This document shows, in pieces, positions 50,446 through 61,600 of a stretch of 64,000 nt of DNA. The DNA is taken from positions 2,471,696 to 2,535,695 of the forward strand of contig VWZW01006289.1 in the NCBI GenBank assembly GCA_013397115.1, written 5' to 3'. The position numbers and the translations under genes were made by a program. Position 1 is the first letter of the stretch. Every line of letters begins with the position of its first letter. The notes below the pieces were generated by a model, which ran no database searches, was not told where the DNA came from, and saw nothing but the letters and a program-made list of their open reading frames with translations. The DNA is from Edolisoma coerulescens. Lineage: Eukaryota > Chordata > Aves > Passeriformes > Campephagidae.

Positions 50446-53400
50446 ATTGTTGTAGTTTTGACTCCTGCACTAACTTTTCTTTTAAAATTGCACTATTTCA
50501 ACTTTATATCAACTTCACCTATATAAAAACCACATCATTAAAAAAAATGCTTAGATGTATGTATATGAGCTTTTTGAAAGAAGCCCTGTAATGAATGTTT
50601 TCTTTTTCAAAATGTTATAAATAATGATAATGTTTTCCTTTCTCTATCTATTAGTCACTAAGGGCATGGCTTTTTTTGCATGCCAGAAGAGTGGCATAAA
50701 ATTCTCCCAAATGCTTTAAATATGTGGGATAAGTGAAGTTTTCAGCTAGTGCAATGGTTCTGCACCTGGGAGGATGCTCTTCTCCAAGGAGACTGACCAT
50801 CTTTTCTGATAAAAATTATTGCCTGTAGATTAGAGTTGGCAGGTGTAATGACACACATTCTCTGCAGTGCCAGTTAAGTGCTTATGAACTGTGGTATGAT
50901 CTGAAATGCACACTGGGCAGTAAAGAGGGGCAACAACATCTTACTGTATTTCGGGTTACATCTGTCATAGCCCAGTTGACTGTATCCAAGCCATGAGAAT
51001 GTTACCTTTTTTGTGTCCGAGGTACATCAGCTCCCTGTTGGCTATGTCCTGCCTCTTATTTGAAACAGTCTTGATATCCTTGGTTTAATAATCCTGCCAG
51101 TGGTTGCAATGCAATATCAGACCCTGTTCTGAAGTGAGACGGCAGTGGTGGAATTTACACTGCTCTCCAGTACACCACTGTCCACATCACATAAATTCAA
51201 GCCAAACTGCAGAAATACTTGTGGACAAGCAAACTTGCTGCTCGTGCAGAGTGAGACTGCCATAAATCACTGTTGCTGCACAACCTCTGCCTCATTGATT
51301 CACTAATAATTACAAGCAGCAGTTTTTAGACTCTCACAGAGTTGCTGTCATAGTCCTTTGCTTGGCATGCAGCAGTGGCACTGCCTATGTGCTGGTGCCA
51401 GACACTCTACTGTGTGCCTCATAGCTGCTTGTAGGGTTGTGCTATGAACCCTGTAATATTCTCCAGTCCATCTCCTCCTGCAGCTGCCTGGCAGAAATGA
51501 GATGATAGGGAGACCGGGTAGTGCGGGAATAGATGGGTGGAGGGAAATGGAGGACACACCTGCATGACTTCTGAAAGCAGCTTTTCAAGAATCACTGTCA
51601 CACCCCATCGAATGAGAGTACCTGGGCTTGGTTTCACACTACCTTGTACTTTCTCACATCATTTGCATTGATGAAGTGTGACTGTAAAACACTGTTATCT
51701 TCATCAGGGCATGCTGGTGCCATTTTGCATGATGGGAGTGGTCACACCAGGTGCAGCTCTGTAGAGGAGTGTGCCACCAAAAGACTTGTCTGTGCTTAGA
51801 AATATTACCTGCTGTGACTAGAGTGGGAGAACTACACCAGCCAGATTTCTCTCTTCAGTGCAGAAGTAATTTATAGTAACAACAGAAATTCTCTAAAGTT
51901 CTCTCTGTCACAAAGTTCGTTCTTTTTTGTTGATATAACTCTACTCACTCTCAGGCTTTCCTGGCTCATATTAGTTATAATGATTTTTCTCATGTTTCCA
52001 ACAAACCCAGACACATTTTACACATCTTGATTGATATTATAGAGGTAGATGAAGCTTCTGCCTGTAAGGAAATGTAATCTGATACATGAGATGTAATGGC
52101 CTTCTAGGAAGATGGATGGATGTGCGACTCAAAAGTGAGATGTCACCTTCTGACTCCCTGCTGTGGAAATGCAGTCACATTTGTTTTATTATTCCATAAA
52201 GTCTGAACCCAAGAAAAAACATACTTACCCTGTACATCACACTTGATTTTGGCCCATTTAATTTGTGGCTGAGTTCTTATTTCAGGTCTCACACGAAAAA
52301 ATGTGGTATGAGTAGAATTTCTTCTAAATTACCACACATGCAGTACAGCAATCTCCCAAGAACTGGGCTTATGAAGAGATCAGCAGTTTATCCCCTTTTT
52401 GGACAATTGCTAACCATTGTTGGTAGTAAACAAAGACCAGTTCCCTCTAAGTACTTGGAAAGAACAGAGGAAATAAATCCTTAAAAATAATCTCTTGCCA
52501 TTTGTGTTTAAGGCACAGATATGCCTTCATCCTCTCCCCAGGATATGTGCCCTGGATTGAGTCAGGACGGAAATCTGACATTGCATTGTACCCTGTTAAA
52601 TTACCACTGATTTAATCTATAAAACCTTTTTGTATGCAGACATTAATGACCCCCTGGCACTGACAGTAAATAGGATGGCAGACAGAGTAGTTCTTTAAAA
52701 TGGTTACATTTTCTTAGCGGTTGTTGCTGCTTTGGTATTATTCTAAAAACTAGCACTGAGAAGTAGGGTTTAAGATATTTTCAATCACCGGTGTTTAGCT
52801 TTTATCCTTAATGAACTGGTATTTTTATCCCTTCAGTGCAGCCCTAAAGTCTGTTTTAGGAGCCTCCCAATGCATTTACTGGAGCAACAATAAAAAATTA
52901 TTCTTGTAGAAGAAATGCCTAGTCAAATGGTTGCCTAATAGGAACTTGGAGCATTCAAGCCGAAAGAAATGCCTGACTGATAATAGCATTCAAACTTCCT
53001 CAGCCATAAACTCTCCAGAGGCTGAGACAGAATGGACTCATGAATTCCCTAATCTCTGGGGAGGGTATATTTTGGTATGGAAGGTGAGCAGTTCCAAAAG
53101 CTGTGAGAAGGTGTTTCCCTCTGGGACGTTACTTGGTCCACAGAGAGCAGAGACTATTATCAGTGCTAAAGCTGCTGATCAAGGTCTTGACTTTCCTGAG
53201 AATGTGACCTGATTTCAGCTGTCAGTGGACAGCTGCTGAGCACCATACAAATGCTAGTCCAACACCATTGAGAGCTACTATTTTTACTGAGAAACAGCAT
53301 CATTTGAGCTAGGGGTAAGCTCGAACAGCAAAAAGAGTGGATTTTCCTGCACTTACATAGTGACTGAAACTGGGGCAGACCTCCACTGTAGGTAACACGA

Positions 53401-56400
53401 TAAATAATTTACATTGACTTAAAAGTCTTTGGATACCAAAGTAAAGCTTTGTTTCAAAAATTTTGAGAGAGGGCAGCACTGTGTGAGTGGTAAGCTTGTT
53501 TCAGTTGTCCTCAGTTCGGGGATTTAACAAGGGAAATGAAAGATTAAGAGACTGTACCTAAATTCACTGTAGGAAAGACTACCTACTCTCTGATTGTAAC
53601 AGGGTAACGTAAAGTTTAAATCTGTGGTTTACCCACCCTTTACTGGAACACAGCCATGTATTCTTAAAGTTCTTACATCTGAGTCTGCTCTGGATGATAT
53701 AGGGAAGTCTGACATTTGAGCATCAGTCAGTTCAGTAAGACTTTAGGTGCTGATCCTTTGATATGCTATTGAGATCGACAGGGCATGTGCAATTCTTCCG
53801 GAAATTCCTAGTGCTTAAAATACTTAAGAGGCAATAAGCCTGAGGCAAGGAATATTCTGTGGGATAAGATCAGCTTCTGCTGCCTAGAAGCTTTTCTTAA
53901 CTGTTCGCGTTGAAGCCATACTGGAACTTCAATAGGACAGCCTCACCCACTGTAGTTATTTCAGAAAAGCCATTATTTTGTCTTAACAAGGTGTTACATT
54001 TTAATCGAAATAGTTAAAAGGCATAATTTCCCCTACATATGAATACACATATTGTCTTAGGTAGCGGTAAAAAAAATTAACATACTTATTTTCTTTCATT
54101 TGAGTGTCACTTAACCAAGGAAACCAACCTCAAAATGACAGGGGTATAGAACCGTTCTATTTTTCTTGTCTATCTGCTCATTTCCTCTCTTTCTCTCTAC
54201 TCTCTTAGAGTGTAAACATTCAAAATGGAAATACTTTTCTGATCATACTGAGACAAAAATCCTAAACCTAAACTAGACTATAGAAAACTTCTCACTAGAA
54301 CAGGAGCTTCTTTTCCTGGAGTTCCTTCTTTTAAATCTTGCCAAGTCCTATGTGACATTGTGTGTCACAACAGAAACAGGTGTCTGTAACTTGCAGTGAG
54401 CAAGAGATTGTGCAGGTGGCCACGCTCAGGATGTAGTCACAAGGCTTTTATCCAGCTGAAGGAGATTCATACAAGAAGGCTGCACTGGGTAGCTTATGTT
54501 CATAGGCACTGCAACGCTGACAAACAGTTCTTTGTCATGTTTCAGTGACATGTGGCGTGTTCTTGTCACTGTGAATACATTTCCCTATCGTGTTATCAGA
54601 AATGTCTCTGAAAAAAGTCATCAGCGACAGGCTGAAATTCTAATATTCTAAACTCACAAAGTACTTTTAAAAAAACCCAACCCAAACGTGTGGAGATCCA
54701 AGCACTTGCTTGTGCTTAGGCAAAGGTGTTCTTTGAGTGGCAGTTTGGAAGAAAGTAAAAAAAAAAAAATTGTTAAGACAAATTTTGGGGAGAGAAAAGA
54801 TATATTGCCATCAAGGTGTAATTATTCTGTGACTACAGCATTAATTCTTCATCCACTATAAAAACTCTGTGGTCTGAAATCACGTCCTCTTTTTCTTTTT
54901 TCTGTAGAACTGATTTTGTAACTTTTCAGGTTAAAATTAATTCTTGAAAACAAGGATTGAGGCATTTCAATGCTAAGTTACATTTCAATCAGACTGAAAA
55001 CATCACTCTAGGAGGATGAAATGCTCCTGTTCCTTTCCTGGGGCTAAGTCTTCCAAACTGTGGCAAATTCAGTGGGTGCATTATCTCTCTCGCAATTGTG
55101 CAGCTGATGCTCTAACTATGCAGTCCAAAGTTTTTCAAGATTTCCTTGATGCAACAGGGCTCCAGGGACAGCTCAAGTTTCACATTTGTACTGGTAGAAT
55201 TATAGTAAACAAAGATGTGGCATAAGGCAATAGAAAGAACATCAGCTGCTTGGCTAGTCTAATTAATTGTATTTCAGTAATTAAAAGGCTATGTCAGAAA
55301 AAATCAGGTGAAGTTCTGGTCTAGAGCTCCTCATTTTGCACCACAGGAGGGTGTGAGCTCTCCCTTCTGCACCTCTTTTTTTTCCTTTTTTTTTTAAACT
55401 TTTGGACCATGTGTATCCTCCCTGTGTTCATTTAAAATGTGAAATAAGGAGAGGCAAGCACCAACGGTTGTATGGGGTTTTTTTTCTAATTTTGTCTTTC
55501 TAGAAAGAACTTCAAAAAGGCAAAAGTTATCTCAGTTCTCAATAACAGTATTCAGTTTTGTTTCTACTCTTACCATAGCTAAGAAGATTCTTCCTCTGCA
55601 TGGTCAACAAACTTCCCTCTTCTGCAAGGATTCTTCCTCACACCCTCTCCCCGTTGAACTCCTTCTTAACAAAGCCAAAGAACACTTTCTTCTTTAAAGG
55701 CAATTTCCTTTTCTTCCTCTAGCTTTCCCACCTTTTTGATTGCATAGGATGGTACATTTTGGTCTCCACCCTTTCTGTTTTCTGTGTCTGTAGCTTTATT
55801 TCCACTTTAGGCATACTTCAAAAGTTTTGCCAAAAGAACAGTGTTAGACAGAAGTGCAATCCCCCATTTCTCCCTGCCCTCCTTAATAAGACAGAGGTTC
55901 TCACTAATTACAGCTGTACTCCTAAACAAGAGAATACGTCACTCTGTTGGTGAAACATCCTCTCTTGAGGAGTCTGTACAGCCAAGAAACCACCAGCTAC
56001 CACCAATAGTTTACTGCTGCAAGTATATATATATAATGCCAAATCCTTTTTTCTTTAGACATGGTCTCTCTTTCAAACAATCAAGGAACTAATTTTCTCC
56101 TTTTTTGCTCCTCTCATTTTATTCTACATGGGTTTATTCTTTCACTGTGCAATTGCACTTTTAATTTGCAATTTAAAATTTTTTTCTAATTAAGAAGGGT
56201 ATGGAAGCATTAAATGACGTGTACAGTGCAGTGTTTTTAATTAGTCCATTTTAGATTTGGAGATTAGAACCACAAACACTGATCAAGCATTTTTAATGTG
56301 ACTCCATGTAAAAGACTGACTGTTACAGAAATGCCCATGAAAAATACGAGTACCAATAATATCATCACCAAAGGGATATAATCTGCCCTCACACTCCACT

Positions 56401-56479
56401 AATAATCCTGCATTAAAAGTGTCATTCCTGCTTCTTCTGCAGAAACACAGTGGAGGACAAGACTAACTCTTAGCAGTCT
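50446..56479. other. Intergenic DNA between AHRR and the zinc-finger gene
   Basis: No recognised exon, and no repeat was noticed. One TGGCGTG response-element core is at 54553-54559. Short frames, the longest about 93 codons at 52931-53212, match nothing known to me. Confidence 0.55.
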
Positions 56480-56577
56480 GGTCTAGTGGAAGGTGTCCGT
56501 GCCCATGGCAGGGGGGTTGGAACTGGATAATCTTTAAAATCCTTTCCAACCCAAAGCATTCTATGACTCTATGATTA
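56480..56577 (+). mobile_element. CR1 LINE 3'-end fragment, well preserved
   Basis: The block ggtctagtggaaggtgtccg, ccatggcaggggggttggaa and aatcctttccaacccaaagc ends in attctatgactctatgatt, the 8-base CR1 terminal repeat. It is one of the better-preserved tails in the window and lies between AHRR and the zinc-finger gene. Confidence 0.92.
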
Positions 56578-57194
56578 ACAAACAAGTGCATGGGGTTCTA
56601 CCAACAGTTTTGGCCTATCTGGCACTCCATGATCCCCCAAAATTTTTTGGGGAAGGGTGTATTTCTGGAGAGAACACCTGCAACCACCCCAGCACTATTT
56701 GAAAATGTGCTAGATGTAATGTAGGTAATGCCTGCACTGGGGCATGTGACTGAGGCACGAATGCTGCCCACCTAGGGAGGTGAAGCAGCAGACAAGCACA
56801 GCTCCAGCCTGGGGGAAGCCAACCCAGGAAATCCTGTGGGATCACCTTTGGTCACGTGTAGGCTGACGACCACCACTGGCAGTGCTGCTTTGTGTACAGG
56901 AGTATCATAGGTGTCACGGTATATCACTAATATACCTGTAAAATATATTGTGGCTGATTCAAACCAGGCAGTGACCTGTGGATTTGATGTTCTGGCATGC
57001 TGTTTAAACCTGGCGCACTTTTCTGCTGTGTTTTGTACTGACTCCTCAGCCTGCTTTTAGAAGGAACTTCCAAGCATACTTCTTAAATTATATTTTACAT
57101 TTATTACCAGGCAGAAGCGTAAAGCTGAGACATTTTAAAATAAAATGTTTGCATTTAAATTAACGCTGCTCCTGCGTGTTTCTTGCCACTTCCC
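56578..57194. other. Intergenic DNA before the minisatellite
   Basis: No feature was recognised apart from gradually rising GC content near its end. Confidence 0.5.
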
Positions 57195-57540
57195 TGTACT
57201 GGGCCCAGTAACCCCCTCACAGTGGGCCCAGCATTCCCCGGACTCAACTGGTTCCAGTATCCCCTCTGGACTTGTTCCAGCATCCGTCCACCCTGGGCCC
57301 CTCCCAGTATCTGCTCTGGATTGGTGCCAGTACCCACCCCCAGCCTGAACTGGTTCCAGTATCCATCCTAAACACGTCCAGGCACCACCCTGGCCGGAAC
57401 TGGTTGCAGTATCCTCTCTTGGCCTCAGTTGGTCCCAGCATCCTCTCCGTGAGCTCCTCTCGGGGTCCTTCCTGAACTGGCCCCAGTATCCACCCTGAAG
57501 TGGTCGCAGCACAGACCCTAGCCTGGTGCCAGGCTCCATC
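57195..57540. repeat. Degenerate GC-rich minisatellite built on tggt-ccagtatcc
   Basis: At least ten variant copies of a core like ctggttccagtatcc follow each other at spacings of roughly 23 to 45 bases, for example at 57249, 57271, 57323, 57350, 57399 and 57477. Copies differ by substitutions and spacer indels. On the minus strand the array reads as a frame with repeated GYW-Q-like words, which is a property of the repeat rather than sign of a gene. It abuts the CpG-rich promoter of the zinc-finger gene. Confidence 0.75.
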
Positions 57541-57544
57541 ACGG

Positions 57545-57830
57545 CCTGGCCGGTCTCGCTTTCCTCCCTCGGCCCAGGGAGCGCCAGGCTGGCGGCGGGG
57601 GCGGNGGGAGGGGAGGTGGGCGCGAGCTCCCGGATGGTCTGCGGCTGCGCCGGCGGTGGAAGATGTGAATTGCTCCACAAAATGAAACAATAGCGCTTAA
57701 ATAGCAAATTAATAACCCAGCTCGTCCGCCCGAGGCGTGGCCCCCGCCGCCAGCTGGTCGCTGGAAAGCGCCGTGTGAACAAGAGTTGGTTTTATTTTTT
57801 TGTTTTTATTTTTTTTCCCGGCCGTGCAGG
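57545..57830 (+). promoter_or_regulatory. CpG-rich promoter region of the zinc-finger gene
   Basis: The sequence changes sharply to GC- and CpG-rich DNA just before the coding start, with a G-rich tract around 57590-57620 containing one undetermined base at 57605, and cgcccgagg and ccgccgcc segments near 57727-57750. No clear TATA box is seen. The position directly upstream of a coding start and the CpG content suggest a broad CpG-island promoter. The GC-rich stretch continues to about 58030, into the first intron. Confidence 0.6.
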
Positions 57831-57905
57831 ATGAGCGCCGTGGCTGAAGAAGTTAAGGCAGAAGATGGCAAAGCGGAGCCTGAAAAAAAACACTTTTACT
57901 GCGAA
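57831..57905 (+). CDS. Unassigned zinc-finger protein, first coding exon
   Basis: The ATG at 57831 opens a 25-codon exon: MSAVAEEVKAEDGKAEPEKK then HFYCE, followed by the donor gtgagt at 57906. The N-terminus is charged, alternating acidic and lysine residues, and the exon ends inside a zinc finger with its first cysteine (C-E). The next exon at 58921 supplies the second cysteine and both histidines in phase 0. Just before the ATG is a T-rich tract ending ccgtgcag|g, a good splice acceptor, so the ATG may lie in a second exon with a non-coding first exon in the GC-rich region upstream. No symbol is given: the finger resembles those of the ZFR, ZNF346, ZMAT and ZNF385 groups, which bind double-stranded RNA, but I cannot tell which, if any. 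Confidence 0.75.
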
Positions 57906-58920
57906 GTGAGTGGGTTTCTTTGGTGGGTTTTCGGCCCGGGTGCTCGAGGACAGGCAGTGGAAGGTGTGCGGGGATTGGGGACCGCGCTCCCGGACGGGGG
58001 GAGCTGAGCCAGGCGTGGTGGGCGGACCTGGAAGCGAGAGGGGCCGTAATGTGGAGAATAACGTGACCGGTCCCTGGAAGAGCTGATGGTCTCAGGATTC
58101 CATGAATTCAGGTTGCTCTTGAGCAGTCACGGGTGCGGTGCAATGGTTCTTAATTGCAGCCTTCCCAGTCTCTGTGGGGGGTTTCTGATAGGCGGCCGCA
58201 AAGATTCATTTATCTCTGAAAGCTGCAGCTCGGGGTCAGAACGGGTTAAATTTGTCAGTCCTGTACTGTTGTAGCACTGAATGTTTTTCTGGGGCATTGA
58301 AGTTCTGCGACAGTATGTAAAGGGAACAGACAATATTAGCATGTGTTAGTCGTTGCTTCTTTAAAAGCTAAAGATAGCAAGAAATATCTGTACATCTGTA
58401 TCGTCTTCTGTTAATTATTGCAATGGTATATGCGTGTCTGTGGATTTTAATGAAATTCATGTGTCTTCCTCCATTGTTTTTCTGATCCCTTTACTGTAGC
58501 TGTGAATGAACAATGAACGGAGTTGCAGTTATTCTAGGGCATAATTTTGCCTCTGTTCCTTTCTAGTCACTGCACGATCATCTCTTTTTGCTGGCTTTCC
58601 ACCTTGGAGAAATTTAGAAAGCTAAGAACTCAGAAAGTGCGGGTAGCAGAGAAGGGGGAGGCTCTTAAAAACTTCTCACCACCTGATTTATTTAAACATG
58701 TATTTAAGTATCGTTTGAACAGGTTTGCATACTATTTCTGGTCGTTTTAGTGGTATGCTGCTCTCCTAAAAGTCATGCAAACTGTACTGTTTGAGTCAAA
58801 GAAGACCTTGAGAATTACACGATTACACTGTAGGAACGGATGTATTTCGTATTTATAATTCACCAACGGTGGAATAATTGTAGCATAACTGAAGATGTGC
58901 TTTCAATTTCTCTCTTTCAG

Positions 58921-58989
58921 ATTTGTAAAATTTCATGTATGTGTGCTATAAGTCTTCAGTCACACTACCGTGGTGCAAAGCATAGAAAG
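58921..58989 (+). CDS. Unassigned zinc-finger protein, second coding exon (U1/matrin-type finger)
   Basis: The acceptor is tctctttcag before 58921 and the donor is gtaaac at 58990. These 23 codons are phase 0 at both ends: ICKISCMCAISLQ, then SHYRGAKHRK. Joined to the previous exon they form C-x2-C-x12-H-x5-H with the GxKHRK ending, the signature of U1/matrin-type C2H2 fingers, which usually bind RNA rather than DNA. Two extra cysteines (SCMC) sit inside the finger. The protein continues downstream, but I found no convincing further exon before 64000. Confidence 0.8.
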
Positions 58990-61030
58990 GTAAACTTTTT
59001 CCATATTAAATGTATATGCAGATTTAATCGTAAACTCTTGCAGGTTCAGTACTTGATTTCACGCGGCTTCAAGTGCTTATCTGACTTATTGGTAGATTTG
59101 TAACAGTAATTTGCTTGAAATATCCCAAGAAAAAGATGAGGTGGGAATCTCACAACTCTGCTTTGTGCAGCAGGTAACTTGAAATATCAGCCATACCTAA
59201 AGGTAAACGTGTGCCAATTGTGAAATTAACATTTGAATTACACGGGAGCCACAGGTGGTGAAAGAATTCAACTTTCTGTTTTCGGATGCAGTCGGTAAAA
59301 GTACTGTTGTGTCTTCCAAATCTACATAACGCACCTGTACTTTGAATAAAATGAGCTTACTCTTCACTTTGATAGTAACACCAGTTCTGATTTCCTGAAG
59401 GAGCTACGCAGATTAACTAGCAAGTCTGACACTTCTGTTCGTTTGAAGCATCTCAATAACAACTCCCTGGTTTAAGCACAGAACAAGCAAAAGCATTAAA
59501 TAATTAGGCACCGTTCTGTAAGGGTGTGTCTAGAGATGAGGCTTTTACAAATGCCGTGTGACCGAACCTTTAGCTGTTGATTGGCTGATTATTGGCTTCT
59601 GTTTAAAATTCCACGACATTCTCAGTCTGTAAAGGTGAGACAAAACTCAGTTGTCTACTCCTCTGCTGTCATCAGACTGTATTGTTGTGGTACTGAAGTG
59701 CCTGCTCTGATGTTTTCTTAATGACGTTTTATTCTTCCTGGAACGTTAGAGACTGACAGCAAACCTGCCTTTCTCAAGTGTTTGTGTGCCCTCTTCTTTT
59801 TTGTTGGATATGAGGTGCATCTCCCCACCTCTCTGCTGTTCAGACAGATTAGTAGTATTCTGTTACCTCTTTGCTGATCACTTTAATTGCATTGATTCTT
59901 ATTGGAGTCAGTGGCTCTACTTTCTCCAACCCCTTTTTTTTTTCCTCCCAGGATTGAGTCTTCTTGTTCCCTGTTGATTGAGTAGACATGTGCGGTAGTA
60001 TTTTTCATGTCCTGTCAAATGTTCCTCCTGATGCAAAGAACTCCTTTTTGTAGTTGTTTAATTTTTTTTTTCCTAGCTAACCTTCTTAGCAATCTAATTA
60101 TTGCTGGTTTTCCCTTTAAAAAGTAGAAAAACTAGCAATTATTTTCTTAGAAAATTCGCATATAGTTTTCCTTCTGTTTCATGCTTGGATGTATGCTGGG
60201 CTAAATCTGTCGAAGTTTCTTGTGCCAATGAAGTCTTTGAGGTGATAGCGAACAAGAGTAGGGCAGGTTGAAAACTGGGTTTTTGTTAGATGTGGAGTCT
60301 GTTGCGTGTGGAGTCGTGGTCAGTTACACGGCTGCATTGCTGTGGGAATAACTCTCCAAGCTGACATCATCATTCTTTTCAGTTATCTCCAATTTCTTTC
60401 TTTAAATTATGAAATCTATTGTGCGTTTTGGTGGAAAAAGAGCAGAACTCAGAGGGTGATTTCAGGGTTTCGTACCACTAGATTTGGAATAACTATAAAA
60501 GTTTTGAGCCTATGCCTGTTTTTAATGCAGGGTAGGTGTAGATAGTGAATAGCTCTTAGTTTGTTCTTTACTGGAGGAGTTCTGGTTCAAAATAATACCA
60601 CAGGATGTCCTGACAACATAACAAAATGAAGAGAAGGCAGTAGTTCTTTTCCTAAATCACAATACTGGCCTGACCAACCCATCAGTCATTTTTTATGACT
60701 TCAGTCAGATTGCTTTTTTTGTATCAGTTGCCCATTTGTTTTTAAAATGGCATTGTTGAAGATACTCTGTGCTTGTCTGCTACTAGAAGGTGTTTCAAAA
60801 ATGCAAGAAAAAGCCCTTCATCAGAAGGACAGTCAGTAAGAAAATTTCAAGAAATAAATATAAACACATGCTACATATGTGAAATGATTCTCATTTCATT
60901 TGCCTGCATTTCCTATAGCTGTTCAAAGTAAAATGTGTTATTTTCAGTAGCTGCAGTAGTAAAGCTTGGCTATCTGACAGATTTGTAGGAATACTTCAGC
61001 TGACTTTCAGTGTACATGGCTATTTTATCT

Positions 61031-61075
61031 CTCTTTTTTTTTTTAATCCCCCCCCCNNNCCCCCCCCTTCCCCCG
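61031..61075. repeat. Poly-T/poly-C tract with an N run
   Basis: A T run is followed by a C run interrupted by NNN at 61057-61059, then more C. The unresolved bases mean the true length is unknown. Confidence 0.9.
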
Positions 61076-61590
61076 GTAGTTTGGTTATTCTGGATTTTGA
61101 ATAGGTACATAAGATAGTTATCTAGGTTGTTTCTGCATACCTTTGTTCCATCTCTAGTTTTTTCTAGTGCTGTTAGTTCATAAGGCCAAACCCTTGTCAA
61201 AAAGGTGCTGATGGCCAAAAGATTGTGTGGCTGGGATGATCACAGTACAAGGCTGTGTGGATTTTGTGCATTGAGTGCTGTGTGACCTCTGTATAGTTGT
61301 ATAAGGATTAGGTTTGTGATTTCATTGCAGAACAAGTATTAATGGGATGGGGAGTTGTGGACAATGGCTTAGCCAAAATATTCATAGATGTGTGTATAAC
61401 TTGTGGCTTTCAAAATTGGAATTGGCTGGTATTGGATACTTTGAAAAACAGCTGAATTTTCGTTTTAGCCATTATGGTAAAATTGTTTAGAAAACAACAT
61501 TTGTATACATCATTTACTGATTCTTTTACTTGAACCAAGCCTGTGATAGTAATGGGGGATATAATGCATGAAAGGTGGGTTTGTTTGGCT

Positions 61591-61600
61591 TTTTTTTTTN
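61591..61600. repeat. Poly-T ending in an undetermined base
   Basis: Nine T bases followed by N at 61600, probably a homopolymer length ambiguity. Confidence 0.85.

Noticed and set aside
57135..57782. 215-codon minus-strand frame beside the zinc-finger gene
   Set aside because: It reads the minisatellite and the GC-rich promoter, contains an undetermined residue from the N at 57605, and its repeated words follow the DNA repeat.
60787..60836. Possible third exon of the zinc-finger gene (KVFQKCKKKPFIRRTV)
   Set aside because: A weak ctactag acceptor and a tcagtaaga donor are present, but the segment is only about 50 bases long, matches no known protein and has a poor pyrimidine tract.
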